DNA from: M55B174 sp034716235
Lineage (GTDB): Bacteria; Patescibacteriota; Minisyncoccia; CAIUEV01; JAHKAQ01
Direction of reading: 5' to 3'
DNA: 33,410 bases
Assembly: GCA_034716235.1 (NCBI GenBank)
Contig: JAYEHH010000029.1
Location: 1 to 33,410 of the forward strand
In this document: in pieces, positions 1-9,660 of the stretch
Numbering within the stretch: position 1 is the first letter of the stretch
Layout: every line of letters begins with the position of its first letter
Notes under the pieces: generated by a model
The model's database searches: none
What the model saw: the letters and a program-made list of their open reading frames with translations, nothing else
What the model was told of the DNA's origin: nothing
Program-made: the position numbers and the translations under genes

Positions 1-137
1 AGATAGTAAAAAGTGAAAAGTCTAAAGTTATAAAACAGAAAGTAGAAACTTTATAAACTTTCAACTGATGGTCACTTTACAGACCTTACGAACTTTCAAC
101 TTTACAAACTTTACGAACTTTATGAACCTCCCAACTC
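1..137. repeat. AT-rich degenerate short direct repeats
   Basis: No gene is visible here. The stretch is built from imperfect repeats of an eight-to-ten-base theme, with variants such as AACTTTATAAACTTT, AACTTTACAAACTTT and AACTTTACGAACTTT. The same theme returns at 19624-19673. It lies just downstream of the stop codon of the first minus-strand gene. I see no hairpin followed by a T-run that would make it a clear terminator. Confidence 0.6.
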
Positions 138-2048
138 TCAGTACACCACATCAACTTCTACTCTACCTTCTCGACTAGGTACATTCCTCGCCCAAAAAGG
201 CCAGCAAGTTATTTCAGCTGTTTCCACTTGATCTAACAATTGAAGCTTTTCAATAGCATCTTCTCGTGAAAGACCTTGAATTTTATCATCAATCTCTTCA
301 ACATTCATTTTTTCTGCTCCGTATTGTTCCGCATGAACTTCCATACTAAACTCTCCCTCTTCATTGGTCTTAGAGTCTAGTATTTTAATCTCGGGAGACC
401 CTAGAAAAATTTGATTTTTAGGAACTTGTTTAGCTAAGTAGAAATCAAGTAATTCCTCCAAATCGTTTTTACTATAAGCTAGCACTTTAGCAATTGCCTT
501 GCTTTGAATTTCAAAAGTATCCGTTTGACTACCCACCGCTTTATTCAACTCTAGCTGAACATCTTCCAAAATAATTTTATCATCAATCGCTAAAGTTGAA
601 TTATGATGAGCAATTTCTTCTTTGGCCTTCTTTTGTAACGCCTTGCTCACTTCCTCCTTGGCTTTTTTAACATCCGCCTCAGTGATTGTTTTACTAGCTT
701 GTTGATCTAATTCCTTAAAAGGCTCTTCTACCATGGCATAAATTTTTTCGTACCGAGCTCCTCCTCTTAATCCTGGAACTGTTAGTTTTTGTTGATTTAT
801 TTGATATTGATCACCTTCTTTATCGGCAACAATTTCTATGGTTGTTTTACCTGGGATAATTTTATCTCCTTTTTTAGTATATCCCGGGAGGCGAACGCTG
901 GAAACACTTCGGAAAACAAGACCATCGTCTGTCATAAAACGAGTGTGAGCCACAAACACCTCAAGAGAACTTGAAAATTCGTTATAGACTGTAACATTCC
1001 CTCGAATTTTATTAGATTTATCCGTTACTAAAACTGGACCAGCCGCTTCAAAACTCATTTTTTCTTCAATTTCTTCCTGAACTTGTTTGCCCGGAATAAT
1101 TTTATTTTTAAGATTTATTTTTTTCTCAGTTGCCATAACCTGAACATCAATATTGGCAACAATCAATTTTTTCTTAGGCACAATTTTTACCTCTGCTTTA
1201 GGTAAGATAAAAATCGCTGCCAAAGAAATTACAACTATTAATGCCAAAACAAAAAAGAAGAGTAAATTTACACTATTTTTAGGTAAAAAAATTCTTTTCT
1301 CAAATTGTCTTTTCCTTTTAAATCTCTTGCGAGAAAATATTTTAGCAACCAGATTAACAACCAGATTTCTAGAGATTAATAACAGCTCTGCCATTTTATT
1401 AACTTTTTTGACATTACCTTCTTTACTATTTTCTTTTGAAAAATCATTAGCCCCTAATTCGTTCTCTGCAAAATCTTTGGTTTGAACCGTCTGAGCTCCT
1501 CCTTTTAATCCACCTAAATCACTAAGTTTTCTATTTCTTTTAACTGAATTTACTGGCTGTTTTGGAAAAGATGAATTTAGCCCATCAACTGGGGTTCTAA
1601 CAATATCAGCGGTATTAGGCCTTATATTCCTACCATTATTTTTTTCTCCTGAGAATGAATTAGGCACTGTAGCTGACGGTGGTTTTGAAGTCGGTGCTGG
1701 ACGAGGATATTCTTCGAGAGGAATATCTCTGGGACTCTTTATTTGAGGAGGTGGCGCATCAACTTCGGTTATTTTTAAAACTTCTGCATTTAGTTTTTTG
1801 CTAGTATCAATACCCACTTTTCTCGCTAAAGATCTACACAAAGTATCCCTAGTGACAATAACTAATTGTTTGCCAATTTTTTCCGATTGGCTCTTTAGAA
1901 TTTTTAAATTAACCACACCCTGCGACAAAAACGAGCGTCGAGGGACAACCAGTGCAATGTCACCAGCCGGAGTTTTTTTAATTCTTTCTATAATAGAAGT
2001 TATCTCTTCCTCAACCTCAACATAAATTGTCGTATGTTTATCTAACAT
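138..2048 (-). CDS. Conserved one-TM protein with basic linker, possibly envelope-associated
   Basis: The protein has 636 residues. Residues 1-90 form a compact alternating strand/helix domain (IYVEVEEEITSII, then ALVVPRRSF, then LVIVTRDTL). A low-complexity, proline- and charge-rich linker follows to about residue 255, ending in a run of Lys/Arg. A single transmembrane segment lies at 261-283. The remaining 350 residues should lie outside the membrane and are beta-rich, with lysine/glutamate helices near 455-485. I recognise this architecture from Patescibacteria and some other Gram-positive-like genomes, where it is sometimes called baseplate-J-like; its function is unknown. The start ATG lies 4 bp after the stop of the FtsA-like gene, so the two are probably co-transcribed. 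A role in cell envelope or division is inferred only from that neighbour. Confidence 0.7.
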   Translation of the reverse strand: MLDKHTTIYVEVEEEITSIIERIKKTPAGDIALVVPRRSFLSQGVVNLKILKSQSEKIGKQLVIVTRDTLCRSLARKVGIDTSKKLNAEVLKITEVDAPPPQIKSPRDIPLEEYPRPAPTSKPPSATVPNSFSGEKNNGRNIRPNTADIVRTPVDGLNSSFPKQPVNSVKRNRKLSDLGGLKGGAQTVQTKDFAENELGANDFSKENSKEGNVKKVNKMAELLLISRNLVVNLVAKIFSRKRFKRKRQFEKRIFLPKNSVNLLFFFVLALIVVISLAAIFILPKAEVKIVPKKKLIVANIDVQVMATEKKINLKNKIIPGKQVQEEIEEKMSFEAAGPVLVTDKSNKIRGNVTVYNEFSSSLEVFVAHTRFMTDDGLVFRSVSSVRLPGYTKKGDKIIPGKTTIEIVADKEGDQYQINQQKLTVPGLRGGARYEKIYAMVEEPFKELDQQASKTITEADVKKAKEEVSKALQKKAKEEIAHHNSTLAIDDKIILEDVQLELNKAVGSQTDTFEIQSKAIAKVLAYSKNDLEELLDFYLAKQVPKNQIFLGSPEIKILDSKTNEEGEFSMEVHAEQYGAEKMNVEEIDDKIQGLSREDAIEKLQLLDQVETAEITCWPFWARNVPSREGRVEVDVVY

Positions 2049-2052
2049 AGTC

Positions 2053-3324
2053 TTAATTTTGAATCATTCTCACTGCTCTCCTAAGAATTGAAGAAATTAC
2101 TTTTTCTTCTCCAGCAATATCAAGTGCTAAATTGGCTAAACTCATTGGGGTAACATCTTCTACATTTGATAGTTGGTTAGTAGCATCAACAATATTAACC
2201 ACATCTCTAGGATAAATAAAGCTGATGTCCGGTTTTTTTGCAAAAGGCAAATCTTTCACCCAATTCCTACCCTCCAATGCTCTTCTAATTCCTAACAACT
2301 TGGAACCTCCTCCACATATTAAAATTCTAGAAGGAAGTAGGTCGGAAGATGAAAATTCTCTCAATGAAAGTTCTATTCCAGAAAGCCACACTTCACAATC
2401 ACTCTTTAATATTTTTTCAATTCTTCTAGCAATATTTAAGCTGACACTATTTTGAGAATATTTAATTTTTATTCGTTCTGCTTCTTGAAAAGATAATCCT
2501 AATTCTGTAGCAATCCTTTTAGTAAATGCCCTCCCACCTAAAGCAAACATTTTAGTTCCTTCAATTCCACCTTCTCTTACCACTGCTAAATCGGTGGTTC
2601 CTCCTCCAACATCAATAAAAATTGCTGAAAATTCTGCAGCGTCCTCCATCCCAACACAACGAGCTACTGCATACGGCTCAGCCACAATTGAAAGAAGATC
2701 TAACCCCAATTCTGAAGCAATGCTTTGCAATGCCCCTAAATGAACCATGGGGGCATAAGCATTGAACACGCTAATAGAAACTTCCTTCCCCTGAAATTCT
2801 AAGGGATTCGTTACTCGATATCCATCAATTTTAACATCTACCACCGATGCATTAATTAATCTCACGTCAATTTCACTTTGTCCTGTCTCCCAAGCCAGCT
2901 GTTGCCTAATTTTATCAAAAGCTTTCCACTGGATTTTTTGCACAATATTTTTCAATTCCGGCATATCAATTTTGATTTTTGGCTTTACTCTTTCATAACA
3001 AACATTAGTAGTAGCCCCTTTTACTAATTCACCCGCAATACCAATAATACATTGTTGAGGCTGAACACCGGCTTCGTTTTCTGCAATAGAAATAGCTTTT
3101 TCGCAAGTTTCTATTACTCCGGTAATATCAGCTACCGCTCCCCCTGCCATATCTCCAGGATTTTGCCTAGCCTTTCCTGTCCCCTCCACAATACCTTTCC
3201 CTTCTTCATCGTCAATTTTAAAGATTAAGGCCTTGACTACTTCCGTACCAATATCAAGAGCTAAAGCATATTCATGATTTTTATGTTTTCCTTTAAAAAT
3301 ATTAGACAAAAAAAACGGGACCAT
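2053..3324 (-). CDS. ftsA: FtsA-like actin-fold cell division ATPase
   Basis: This 423-residue protein has the actin/Hsp70 ATPase fold. It shows an N-terminal phosphate loop with LALDIGTEVVKALIF near residue 22, an SHS2-type (1C) insertion in the first half, a second phosphate motif FIDVGGGTTDLAVV in the middle, and an adenosine-motif-like ILICGGGSKL near the end. The last 15 residues (ISSILRRAVRMIQN) could form the membrane-binding amphipathic helix typical of FtsA, which tethers FtsZ to the membrane. PilM of type IV pilus systems is the main alternative, but no PilN/PilO/PilQ genes are adjacent and the length suits FtsA. ftsZ is not in the window. The gene sits between an O-antigen-ligase-like gene and a one-TM protein. 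Confidence 0.75.
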   Translation of the reverse strand: MVPFFLSNIFKGKHKNHEYALALDIGTEVVKALIFKIDDEEGKGIVEGTGKARQNPGDMAGGAVADITGVIETCEKAISIAENEAGVQPQQCIIGIAGELVKGATTNVCYERVKPKIKIDMPELKNIVQKIQWKAFDKIRQQLAWETGQSEIDVRLINASVVDVKIDGYRVTNPLEFQGKEVSISVFNAYAPMVHLGALQSIASELGLDLLSIVAEPYAVARCVGMEDAAEFSAIFIDVGGGTTDLAVVREGGIEGTKMFALGGRAFTKRIATELGLSFQEAERIKIKYSQNSVSLNIARRIEKILKSDCEVWLSGIELSLREFSSSDLLPSRILICGGGSKLLGIRRALEGRNWVKDLPFAKKPDISFIYPRDVVNIVDATNQLSNVEDVTPMSLANLALDIAGEEKVISSILRRAVRMIQN

Positions 3325-3363
3325 TATGATTATTTTAGATGTTCCTTTGTTAAAATAAGTGAG

Positions 3364-6054
3364 CTATAAAGATTCTTTTTGTTCTAAATTCAACAGGAAA
3401 TCAGTCTTTCCATTCCTCAGATCATTGATAATATTGTCTAATGACTCACTGTCTTGATTATATAATTTAATCTCTTCAAAATGATTCAAGGCTTCTCCTG
3501 TTTCACCTAATTTTGCCAAACAAATCCCCAATAAGTAGCGTGCGTTAGAATAGTCATGATGATCCTCTAAAACAGTTTCCAGGATAGGACGAGCTTTCAC
3601 GCATTGATCGTTTTTATAATAATAGGTAGCCACACTAAATCCTGCTTGAGAATTACCAAAGAATGTGTTCCAATTCTCTTTAGCTTTTTCAAAAGCAGCC
3701 TTATTTTCACCCAACAAATCATAAGTAGCAACCAAAAGAAGATTAGCTCCAAAATGATATTTATTAACATCAATGGCCTTTTTTAAATTTTCCTCAGCAG
3801 AGAGTAAATACTCTCTGGTCTTCGGAGTAACTTCTGTTTTTTGTCCTACCACTGATGCCAAGGTTGTTTGGTAAAGACTAAAATATAGGTTGCCTAGTTG
3901 ATAATATAAATCAGGATTATTTCGAGATAAATTCATGGCTTGCTTGTAGGCAATTAATGATTTATCACTAAAATTTTTATCTAGTCCACCCATTTCTTGA
4001 TAAATCCAAGCAATATTTCTATAATTTTCAAAATCTTTGGGATTAAGTTCAATTGCTTTTTCTGCATAAATTACTGCCTTGCCAATATTATCAGAAATAT
4101 ATTTGGAGTCTTCGCCAGAAAGTTTGCCTCCTGCTTTATTTACTCTTTCTTGAGCAATACTCAGGGCAATTATAGATGCATTTCTGAAATAAAGATCTCT
4201 TTTTTTATCTAATTTAATGGCTTTCTCAATTTCACTTGATATCTCTGGCAAATCTTTTTCGGACGAATTTTTATCTAGAGCTTGCTGATAATGATAGGCT
4301 GCTAAATACCGTTTCCCAGAAATATACATTGAAACAATAAAGAATGACCCACAAATCACTGAAAGCACCGAAATAATAAAAGCAAACTTAGCAAAACCAA
4401 ACCTCAAGGAAGTATTTTGCTTATTTTTCAACTTTCCAATTCCTGTAGAAAAAACAGAAGATACCGGACGATTTATGTCTATCACTGCTAAAGCAAACCA
4501 CCAAAGAAAAATTAATAAAATATTATTTAGATAAAAAAAGCTAGCAACCGTTAGAAAGAGCCAAAAAATACTGACTGCCGTAACAGCAGTATCACCCCTC
4601 TTGTTTTTACCTAAAAAAATCGAGAAAGCATTGGCAATTGTAAATCGAGAAAGCACAAACAAAAGGAACAAATAAGCCATCAAGGTTAATAGCCCAGTGG
4701 TCCCAGCTAACAAAATAATATAACTGGCAGGTTTATTAATCCCCATTGAGGAAAATTGCCCTAAATCTGGTCTGAACAATTCATACTGATACGAAAAAGT
4801 ATCTGGACCTGGTCCAAAAAATGGATCTTCTTTAATTGATTCATAGGCAATATTTATAGAATCCTTCGCTCCTAAAAGCATTTCATTAGAAGTAACTCCT
4901 GGGTTGAGAAGGGGCTTACCCAAGAGCAAGGTAACCAGCCCAAAAACGAAAACTAATCCCGGCAAAAGTACTGAACTATGTTTTATTTTCATTCTTTTTC
5001 TAGCCATTCCTATCGCCAGCATTAAACCAGAAGCTAAAATAAAAATAATCCAAACTCCTCTATAGAAAACAGAAGCTAAAAACACTAAGTAGGTAAGTAT
5101 AAAAACTAAATAAATCCAAGAATGAAGTTTCTTGGTGGAAAAAATAGCTAGTCCTCCAGCCAAAATGGCCAGTCCTGCAAAATAAATAGCACTAGCAGTA
5201 AAAGTACCAACGGTATTTATAGAACGATTCTCTAATTTATGTAATTCAATAATATGAATACCCCAAATTTGGAGAGTAGCATAAATACTGGCTATAGCTC
5301 CTGCCAGTAATGTAACAAATAATAACTTTTTAACACTTTCTCTGGAAGAGATATTGTTAGTTACAATAAAGAAATACAGAATACAAATAACCAAAATAAG
5401 TAAAGAAGAGCTTTCACCACCAGCATAGCCCCAAAAACTACGATCAGGATAAATAGATAACATCCCACTTAAGGCATACGCCAGCAAAAAAATAGTAATC
5501 GGAACAAACAAGAAACTTCTTTTAATTTCAATTTTATCGGTAACAATTATTTTTACTAACCAAAAAATCGTTGCCATTCCTACTAGCAAGGAAAAGATAA
5601 TTTCTTTGGGAAATTCTAAGGGACTAGGAGTGATAGGAATTAAGAGCAGAGGGGCAATAAACAAAACAGCATAAATGCAAAAATGAATTCCCTGATCTAA
5701 GAAGTTGACTAATCTTTCTTTGTTTGTAGCTGAAGAAACTTGCCCCTTGCCAGCTCCTTTCTTATTTTTCCTATTTTTTGAATAAAGAAAATCAAGTACA
5801 GACAGCTTTCGATTGCCACCTTTTGTTTGTTTTTTTCTTCCTGCGCCCCCTCCACCAATCCTAGAAAAGAAACTCTTAAGAGCTTTTATCTCTGGTAGCT
5901 CATTAACTGCATAATCTTCCTTCTTTCTTTTTAATCTATTTTTTTTCTTCTTTCTTTTTTTACTTGTTTCTGTTTCCCCATCCGTTTGCCTCTCTTTGAG
6001 AACTTTTTTTCTTTCTTTTAAATACTCTTTTATTTCTTTATCTCTTTTTTTCAT
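3364..6054 (-). CDS. O-antigen ligase/polymerase (Wzy/WaaL-like) with C-terminal TPRs
   Basis: The protein has 896 residues in three parts. Residues 1 to about 110 are extremely basic and hydrophilic, with long Lys/Arg runs. A polytopic membrane region follows with about a dozen transmembrane segments and the O-antigen-ligase-type periplasmic loop around GPGPDTFSYQYELFRPDLG. The C-terminal 300 residues are helical repeats of TPR type, for example AIELNPKDFENYRNIAWIYQ and NNPDLYYQLGNLYFSL. Family knowledge: such proteins polymerise or ligate surface polysaccharide, or glycosylate proteins, at the outer face of the inner membrane, and fused TPRs are common in Patescibacteria. The substrate cannot be read from sequence. 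Only 39 bp separate it from the FtsA-like gene. The poly-Lys N-terminus is unusual and is treated as a finding. Confidence 0.8.
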   Translation of the reverse strand: MKKRDKEIKEYLKERKKVLKERQTDGETETSKKRKKKKNRLKRKKEDYAVNELPEIKALKSFFSRIGGGGAGRKKQTKGGNRKLSVLDFLYSKNRKNKKGAGKGQVSSATNKERLVNFLDQGIHFCIYAVLFIAPLLLIPITPSPLEFPKEIIFSLLVGMATIFWLVKIIVTDKIEIKRSFLFVPITIFLLAYALSGMLSIYPDRSFWGYAGGESSSLLILVICILYFFIVTNNISSRESVKKLLFVTLLAGAIASIYATLQIWGIHIIELHKLENRSINTVGTFTASAIYFAGLAILAGGLAIFSTKKLHSWIYLVFILTYLVFLASVFYRGVWIIFILASGLMLAIGMARKRMKIKHSSVLLPGLVFVFGLVTLLLGKPLLNPGVTSNEMLLGAKDSINIAYESIKEDPFFGPGPDTFSYQYELFRPDLGQFSSMGINKPASYIILLAGTTGLLTLMAYLFLLFVLSRFTIANAFSIFLGKNKRGDTAVTAVSIFWLFLTVASFFYLNNILLIFLWWFALAVIDINRPVSSVFSTGIGKLKNKQNTSLRFGFAKFAFIISVLSVICGSFFIVSMYISGKRYLAAYHYQQALDKNSSEKDLPEISSEIEKAIKLDKKRDLYFRNASIIALSIAQERVNKAGGKLSGEDSKYISDNIGKAVIYAEKAIELNPKDFENYRNIAWIYQEMGGLDKNFSDKSLIAYKQAMNLSRNNPDLYYQLGNLYFSLYQTTLASVVGQKTEVTPKTREYLLSAEENLKKAIDVNKYHFGANLLLVATYDLLGENKAAFEKAKENWNTFFGNSQAGFSVATYYYKNDQCVKARPILETVLEDHHDYSNARYLLGICLAKLGETGEALNHFEEIKLYNQDSESLDNIINDLRNGKTDFLLNLEQKESL

Positions 6055-6156
6055 AATTAAATTAAAACTATTATAACGAAAATAATACGTTATGTTTTTT
6101 GTATTTTTATCTTATCCTTTTTATGGATACTGTTCAATCCCTAGAAATAATATTTC

Positions 6157-7269
6157 CTAGAAGCAATTAGCCACCGCTCTAGATACCCTATCATCTATTA
6201 CTTTGGGAATAATTTCAAATTGAGTTGGGGTTTTGACTAAAAACGCTAAGCTTTTAGCAATATTAATTTTAATTTCATCTGTAATAAGTGTCGTTCTTTT
6301 AGTTAAGGCTCCTTTAAAAATTCCCGGAAACACCAATGCATTATTGATTTGATTAGGATAATCACTCCGACCGGTAGCAATCACTTCTGCCTTTCCATCT
6401 TTAATTTCTTCAGGCATAATTTCTGGCACTGGATTAGCCAAGGAAAATACAATCGCTTTTTGGTTCATAGCTTCAACACTATCTCGATCAAGAAGCCCTG
6501 CTCGAGAAACACCTACAAAAATATCTGCTCCCGCCAGAGATTCTTTCATACCGCCTTTAAATATTTCTAAGTTTGTTTGTTCGGCTATTTTTTCTTTCAT
6601 TTTGTTCATACCATCCCGTTTTTTATAAAGAGGACCCTGAGAGTCATAAACAATAATATTTTCAAAACCGTATTTTAAAAGCAATCTGGTGATGGCAATT
6701 CCAGCTGCTCCCGCTCCCGATATTATTGTTTTTACTGAGCGAAAATCTTTCTTCGTCCATTTTAAAGCATTAATTAGCCCCGCTAACACAACAATGGCTG
6801 TACCCCATTGATCATCATGAAATACGGGAATATCTAGACTTTTTTTTAACTTCTCTTCAACAAAAAAACAATTGGGAGCAGCAATGTCTTCTAAATTTAT
6901 TCCTCCAAAACCAGGAGCAATCGCTTCAACAATTTTAACGATTTCTTCGGGATCTTGAGTGTCCAAAACCAAAGGTACCGCATCTACTCCTGCTAACTCT
7001 TTAAATAAAATAGCCTTAGCCTCCATGACAGGAAGAGCTGGAGTAGCACCTAGATTTCCCAATCCTAAAACAGCACTACCATCAGAGACAATAGCCACAC
7101 TTCTACTTTTCCAAGTAAAATCGTAAGCTTTTTGCTTATCTTTAGCAATCGCCTCGGAAATCTTAGCTACTCCGGGAGTATAAACTTCTGTTAAATTTTC
7201 AGTGGTTAGTTTAATTTTTGAGCTAACTTCTAACTTGCCTCCTTGACTAATTTTTAAAGCAGGATCCAT
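6157..7269 (-). CDS. NAD(P)-dependent malic enzyme (malate to pyruvate and CO2)
   Basis: At 370 residues this is the short bacterial/archaeal form without a phosphotransacetylase domain. Family motifs are clear: YTPGVAKIS near the N-terminus, SDGSAVLGLGNLGATPALPV, the metal-binding region NLEDIAAPNCF, HDDQWGTAIV, and the nucleotide-binding ISGAGAAGIAI. It oxidatively decarboxylates malate to pyruvate in the cytoplasm. Preference for NAD or NADP cannot be decided by eye. The gene starts 39 bp after the alaS stop, and the AT-rich gap shows no obvious promoter, so read-through from the recA-mnmA-alaS run is likely. Confidence 0.93.
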   Translation of the reverse strand: MDPALKISQGGKLEVSSKIKLTTENLTEVYTPGVAKISEAIAKDKQKAYDFTWKSRSVAIVSDGSAVLGLGNLGATPALPVMEAKAILFKELAGVDAVPLVLDTQDPEEIVKIVEAIAPGFGGINLEDIAAPNCFFVEEKLKKSLDIPVFHDDQWGTAIVVLAGLINALKWTKKDFRSVKTIISGAGAAGIAITRLLLKYGFENIIVYDSQGPLYKKRDGMNKMKEKIAEQTNLEIFKGGMKESLAGADIFVGVSRAGLLDRDSVEAMNQKAIVFSLANPVPEIMPEEIKDGKAEVIATGRSDYPNQINNALVFPGIFKGALTKRTTLITDEIKINIAKSLAFLVKTPTQFEIIPKVIDDRVSRAVANCF

Positions 7270-7308
7270 AGAGATAAAATTAAAATTTAGATTTAAATTT
7301 GTATAATA

Positions 7309-9189
7309 TTATTCTAAAACAGCTTTAATCCTTCTAATGCCGGCGCTACTGCTACCCTCTTTGATGATTTTAAATCGATCCAGTTCTCCTGTTTTTTTTA
7401 CATGCGGACCACCACAAATTTCCTTAGAATATTCGCCGATAGTATAAACTTTCACTTTTGTTGAATATGTATCATCAAACACCCCTTCGGCTTGTTGTTT
7501 TCTCGCTTCATTCAAGCTCATTTCTTCCATTTCTATTGTAACATTCTTGTCAATAATTTGATTAACAAAATCTTCTACCATCTTTTTTTGTTCCTCTGTT
7601 AATTTCTCAGGATGAGAAAAATCAAATCTTAAACGCTCCTCATTAATATTGGAACCCTTTTGAGAAACATGTTCTCCTAAAGTTTTTTTCAACCCTGCCA
7701 ACATTAAATGAGCTGCTGTGTGCAACTTAACAGTTTGGTTTTTAGCGTTAGCCAAGCCTCCTTTAAATTTCTTTTTCATTCCTTGTCGAGAAACCACTTT
7801 ATGCCGTTTTAATCTCTGCTCAAAATCTTTCCTGTCTACATCCATCTCTCTTTCACTGGCCAGCTCTTCTGTCATTTCTATCGGAAAACCATATGTTTGA
7901 TATAAATCAAAAGCTACTGCCCCATTTATTTTTAAGTTATCGGCTTCTTCTGCTCGAGCAATCTCTGCAAATTTTTTCAGTCCTCGCTCTAAAGTCTTAC
8001 CGAATTTCTTCTCTTCTTTTTTAATTTCCTTAAAAATTAAAGTTTTTTTCTCTAAAAGCTGAGGGTAAGTTTCTTGAAAGTTCTCAATTACCACTAAAGC
8101 AATACTTTCTAGTAAGCCCGGGCTATAAATAAAATCTTTCTCTTTTACAATACGAACACTCCTAATGTGTCGAATGGATCTTCTTAATAATCTCCTCAAA
8201 ATATATCCTTGCCCAAGGTTAGAAGGAGTTACTCCGTCAGCTACAATAAACACGATGGCTCTTAAATGGTCCGCAATAATCCGAATTGATTTATCTAAAT
8301 CAGGATCAACTCCATATTTTGTCAAAGTAATTCTTTCAATTTCTTTAACAATGGATAAAAACAAATCCGTTTTGTAACCATCAAACTCACCTTCAGTAAT
8401 AGAAACAAGTCTCTCTAGCCCTATCCCAGTATCTACATTTTTATTATTCAGTGGTTTATAAATAAAAGTTGTCTTTCCATTTTTTTTCTTAACAAGCGTC
8501 TTGTTATATTCCATAAAAACATTGTTCCCAAGCTCAACAAAATTACCATCATTAAAGCCAGGACGTTCTTTGGAAAAATCTGGTTTTCCTTTCCCTGTGT
8601 AATAAAACATCTCCGCATCCGAGCCACAAGGACCAACTTCTCCTACTGGACCCCACCAATTATCTTTTTCTCCTAAAGGAAAAATCTTGAATTCGCTTTC
8701 CTCTAATGGTTCATCTTTTCCATAAATTAAAGCTTTGATCCCAGCCTTAGCAAACTGCTTTCGCCAAATCATTGCCGATTCTTCATCATAAGCAATCTTT
8801 CCTTTTCCCTCAAAAACAGAAACATAAATATTTTGGGGGTCTAACCCTAACCATTTTTTATCCGTTAGAAATTCATAACTCCATTCAATGGCTTCTTTTT
8901 TAAAATAGTCACCCAGCGACCAACTGCCCAACATTTCAAAAAAAGTATAATGGGTAAAATCTCCTACTTCATCTATATCATCGGTTCTAATACATTTTTG
9001 AAAATTAACCAGCCTTTTCCCCAATGGATGCTCTTTCCCTTTGAGATACGGCATTAAAGCTTGCATGCCAGCCGTTGTAAAAAGCACCGTTGAATCATTC
9101 TCAGGTACCACTGAAGCAGAAGGAATAATTGTATGTCCCTGATTCTTGAAAAAATCTAAATATTTTTTTCTAATTATGTCAGTCTTCAT
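7309..9189 (-). CDS. alaS: Alanyl-tRNA synthetase, C-terminally short form
   Basis: This class II synthetase of 626 residues charges tRNA-Ala. The N-terminal catalytic domain is plain (RKKYLDFFKNQGHTIIPSAS; LFTTAGMQALMPYLKG; the KCIRTDDIDEVG region). The editing domain is also present, with zinc ligands in HTAAHLMLAG and CGGPHV. The protein stops about 20 residues after the CGGPH motif, so the DHHA1/C-Ala region of longer enzymes (about 850-880 residues in E. coli) is absent. I see no frameshifted continuation: a normal stop is followed by a 39-bp gap and malic enzyme. It lies 13 bp downstream of the small coiled-coil gene, in the same run as mnmA. Confidence 0.95.
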   Translation of the reverse strand: MKTDIIRKKYLDFFKNQGHTIIPSASVVPENDSTVLFTTAGMQALMPYLKGKEHPLGKRLVNFQKCIRTDDIDEVGDFTHYTFFEMLGSWSLGDYFKKEAIEWSYEFLTDKKWLGLDPQNIYVSVFEGKGKIAYDEESAMIWRKQFAKAGIKALIYGKDEPLEESEFKIFPLGEKDNWWGPVGEVGPCGSDAEMFYYTGKGKPDFSKERPGFNDGNFVELGNNVFMEYNKTLVKKKNGKTTFIYKPLNNKNVDTGIGLERLVSITEGEFDGYKTDLFLSIVKEIERITLTKYGVDPDLDKSIRIIADHLRAIVFIVADGVTPSNLGQGYILRRLLRRSIRHIRSVRIVKEKDFIYSPGLLESIALVVIENFQETYPQLLEKKTLIFKEIKKEEKKFGKTLERGLKKFAEIARAEEADNLKINGAVAFDLYQTYGFPIEMTEELASEREMDVDRKDFEQRLKRHKVVSRQGMKKKFKGGLANAKNQTVKLHTAAHLMLAGLKKTLGEHVSQKGSNINEERLRFDFSHPEKLTEEQKKMVEDFVNQIIDKNVTIEMEEMSLNEARKQQAEGVFDDTYSTKVKVYTIGEYSKEICGGPHVKKTGELDRFKIIKEGSSSAGIRRIKAVLE

Positions 9190-9202
9190 GGCCCTAAATT
9201 AA

Positions 9203-9607
9203 TTAATTATCTCTGCCCTCAATGGTAACTTTCTTCAATTTCTTCTCAGCAGCCATAAGCTCTCCTTGAAAAAATTTCACCTCTTTATTGATTTTGAAAA
9301 TTCGATCTTTGTCTTGTCTCAGTTCAAACTTATCTCTTTTTAATTCCTTGTTAAATCTTTTAAGTTTTTTTTCTAGCTGAAGAATATCGTTTGTTCTATC
9401 AGCTATAACTTTTTTGGCAAGTCTAATTTTATTTTCAAGATCTGCGTTTTCTGTATCTCTGCGATCTAAATCTGCCTTAAGATTATCTCTGCGACTACTA
9501 TAGTTTCTTATTAAATTCTCTCTAGTAATTCTTGCTTGACGACGTTCTGCATTTATCTCGTCAGTTTCAGAAGTATTAGGACCAGCGTTAGATTTATAAT
9601 TGTCCAT
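9203..9607 (-). CDS. Small coiled-coil protein, unknown function
   Basis: The product has 134 residues, mostly Lys, Glu, Asp, Arg and Asn, with heptad-like spacing of hydrophobic residues from about residue 25 onward. It is predicted to be one long soluble coiled coil with no signal peptide or membrane segment. I recognise no family. It sits between mnmA (53-bp gap) and alaS (13-bp gap), so it belongs to that transcription unit. It resembles the 131-residue coiled-coil protein at 25107-25502 in size, composition and Asn/Gln-rich N-terminus, but I see no clear alignable motif. Confidence 0.7.
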   Translation of the reverse strand: MDNYKSNAGPNTSETDEINAERRQARITRENLIRNYSSRRDNLKADLDRRDTENADLENKIRLAKKVIADRTNDILQLEKKLKRFNKELKRDKFELRQDKDRIFKINKEVKFFQGELMAAEKKLKKVTIEGRDN

Positions 9608-9660
9608 AAGAAAAAGTTATGCTTTATCTATAAATTGAGAAATTATTTCTTAATCCTACC

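Noticed and set aside
2053..3324. PilM instead of FtsA
   Set aside because: No other type IV pilus assembly genes are adjacent and the C-terminus looks like an FtsA membrane helix; not fully excluded.
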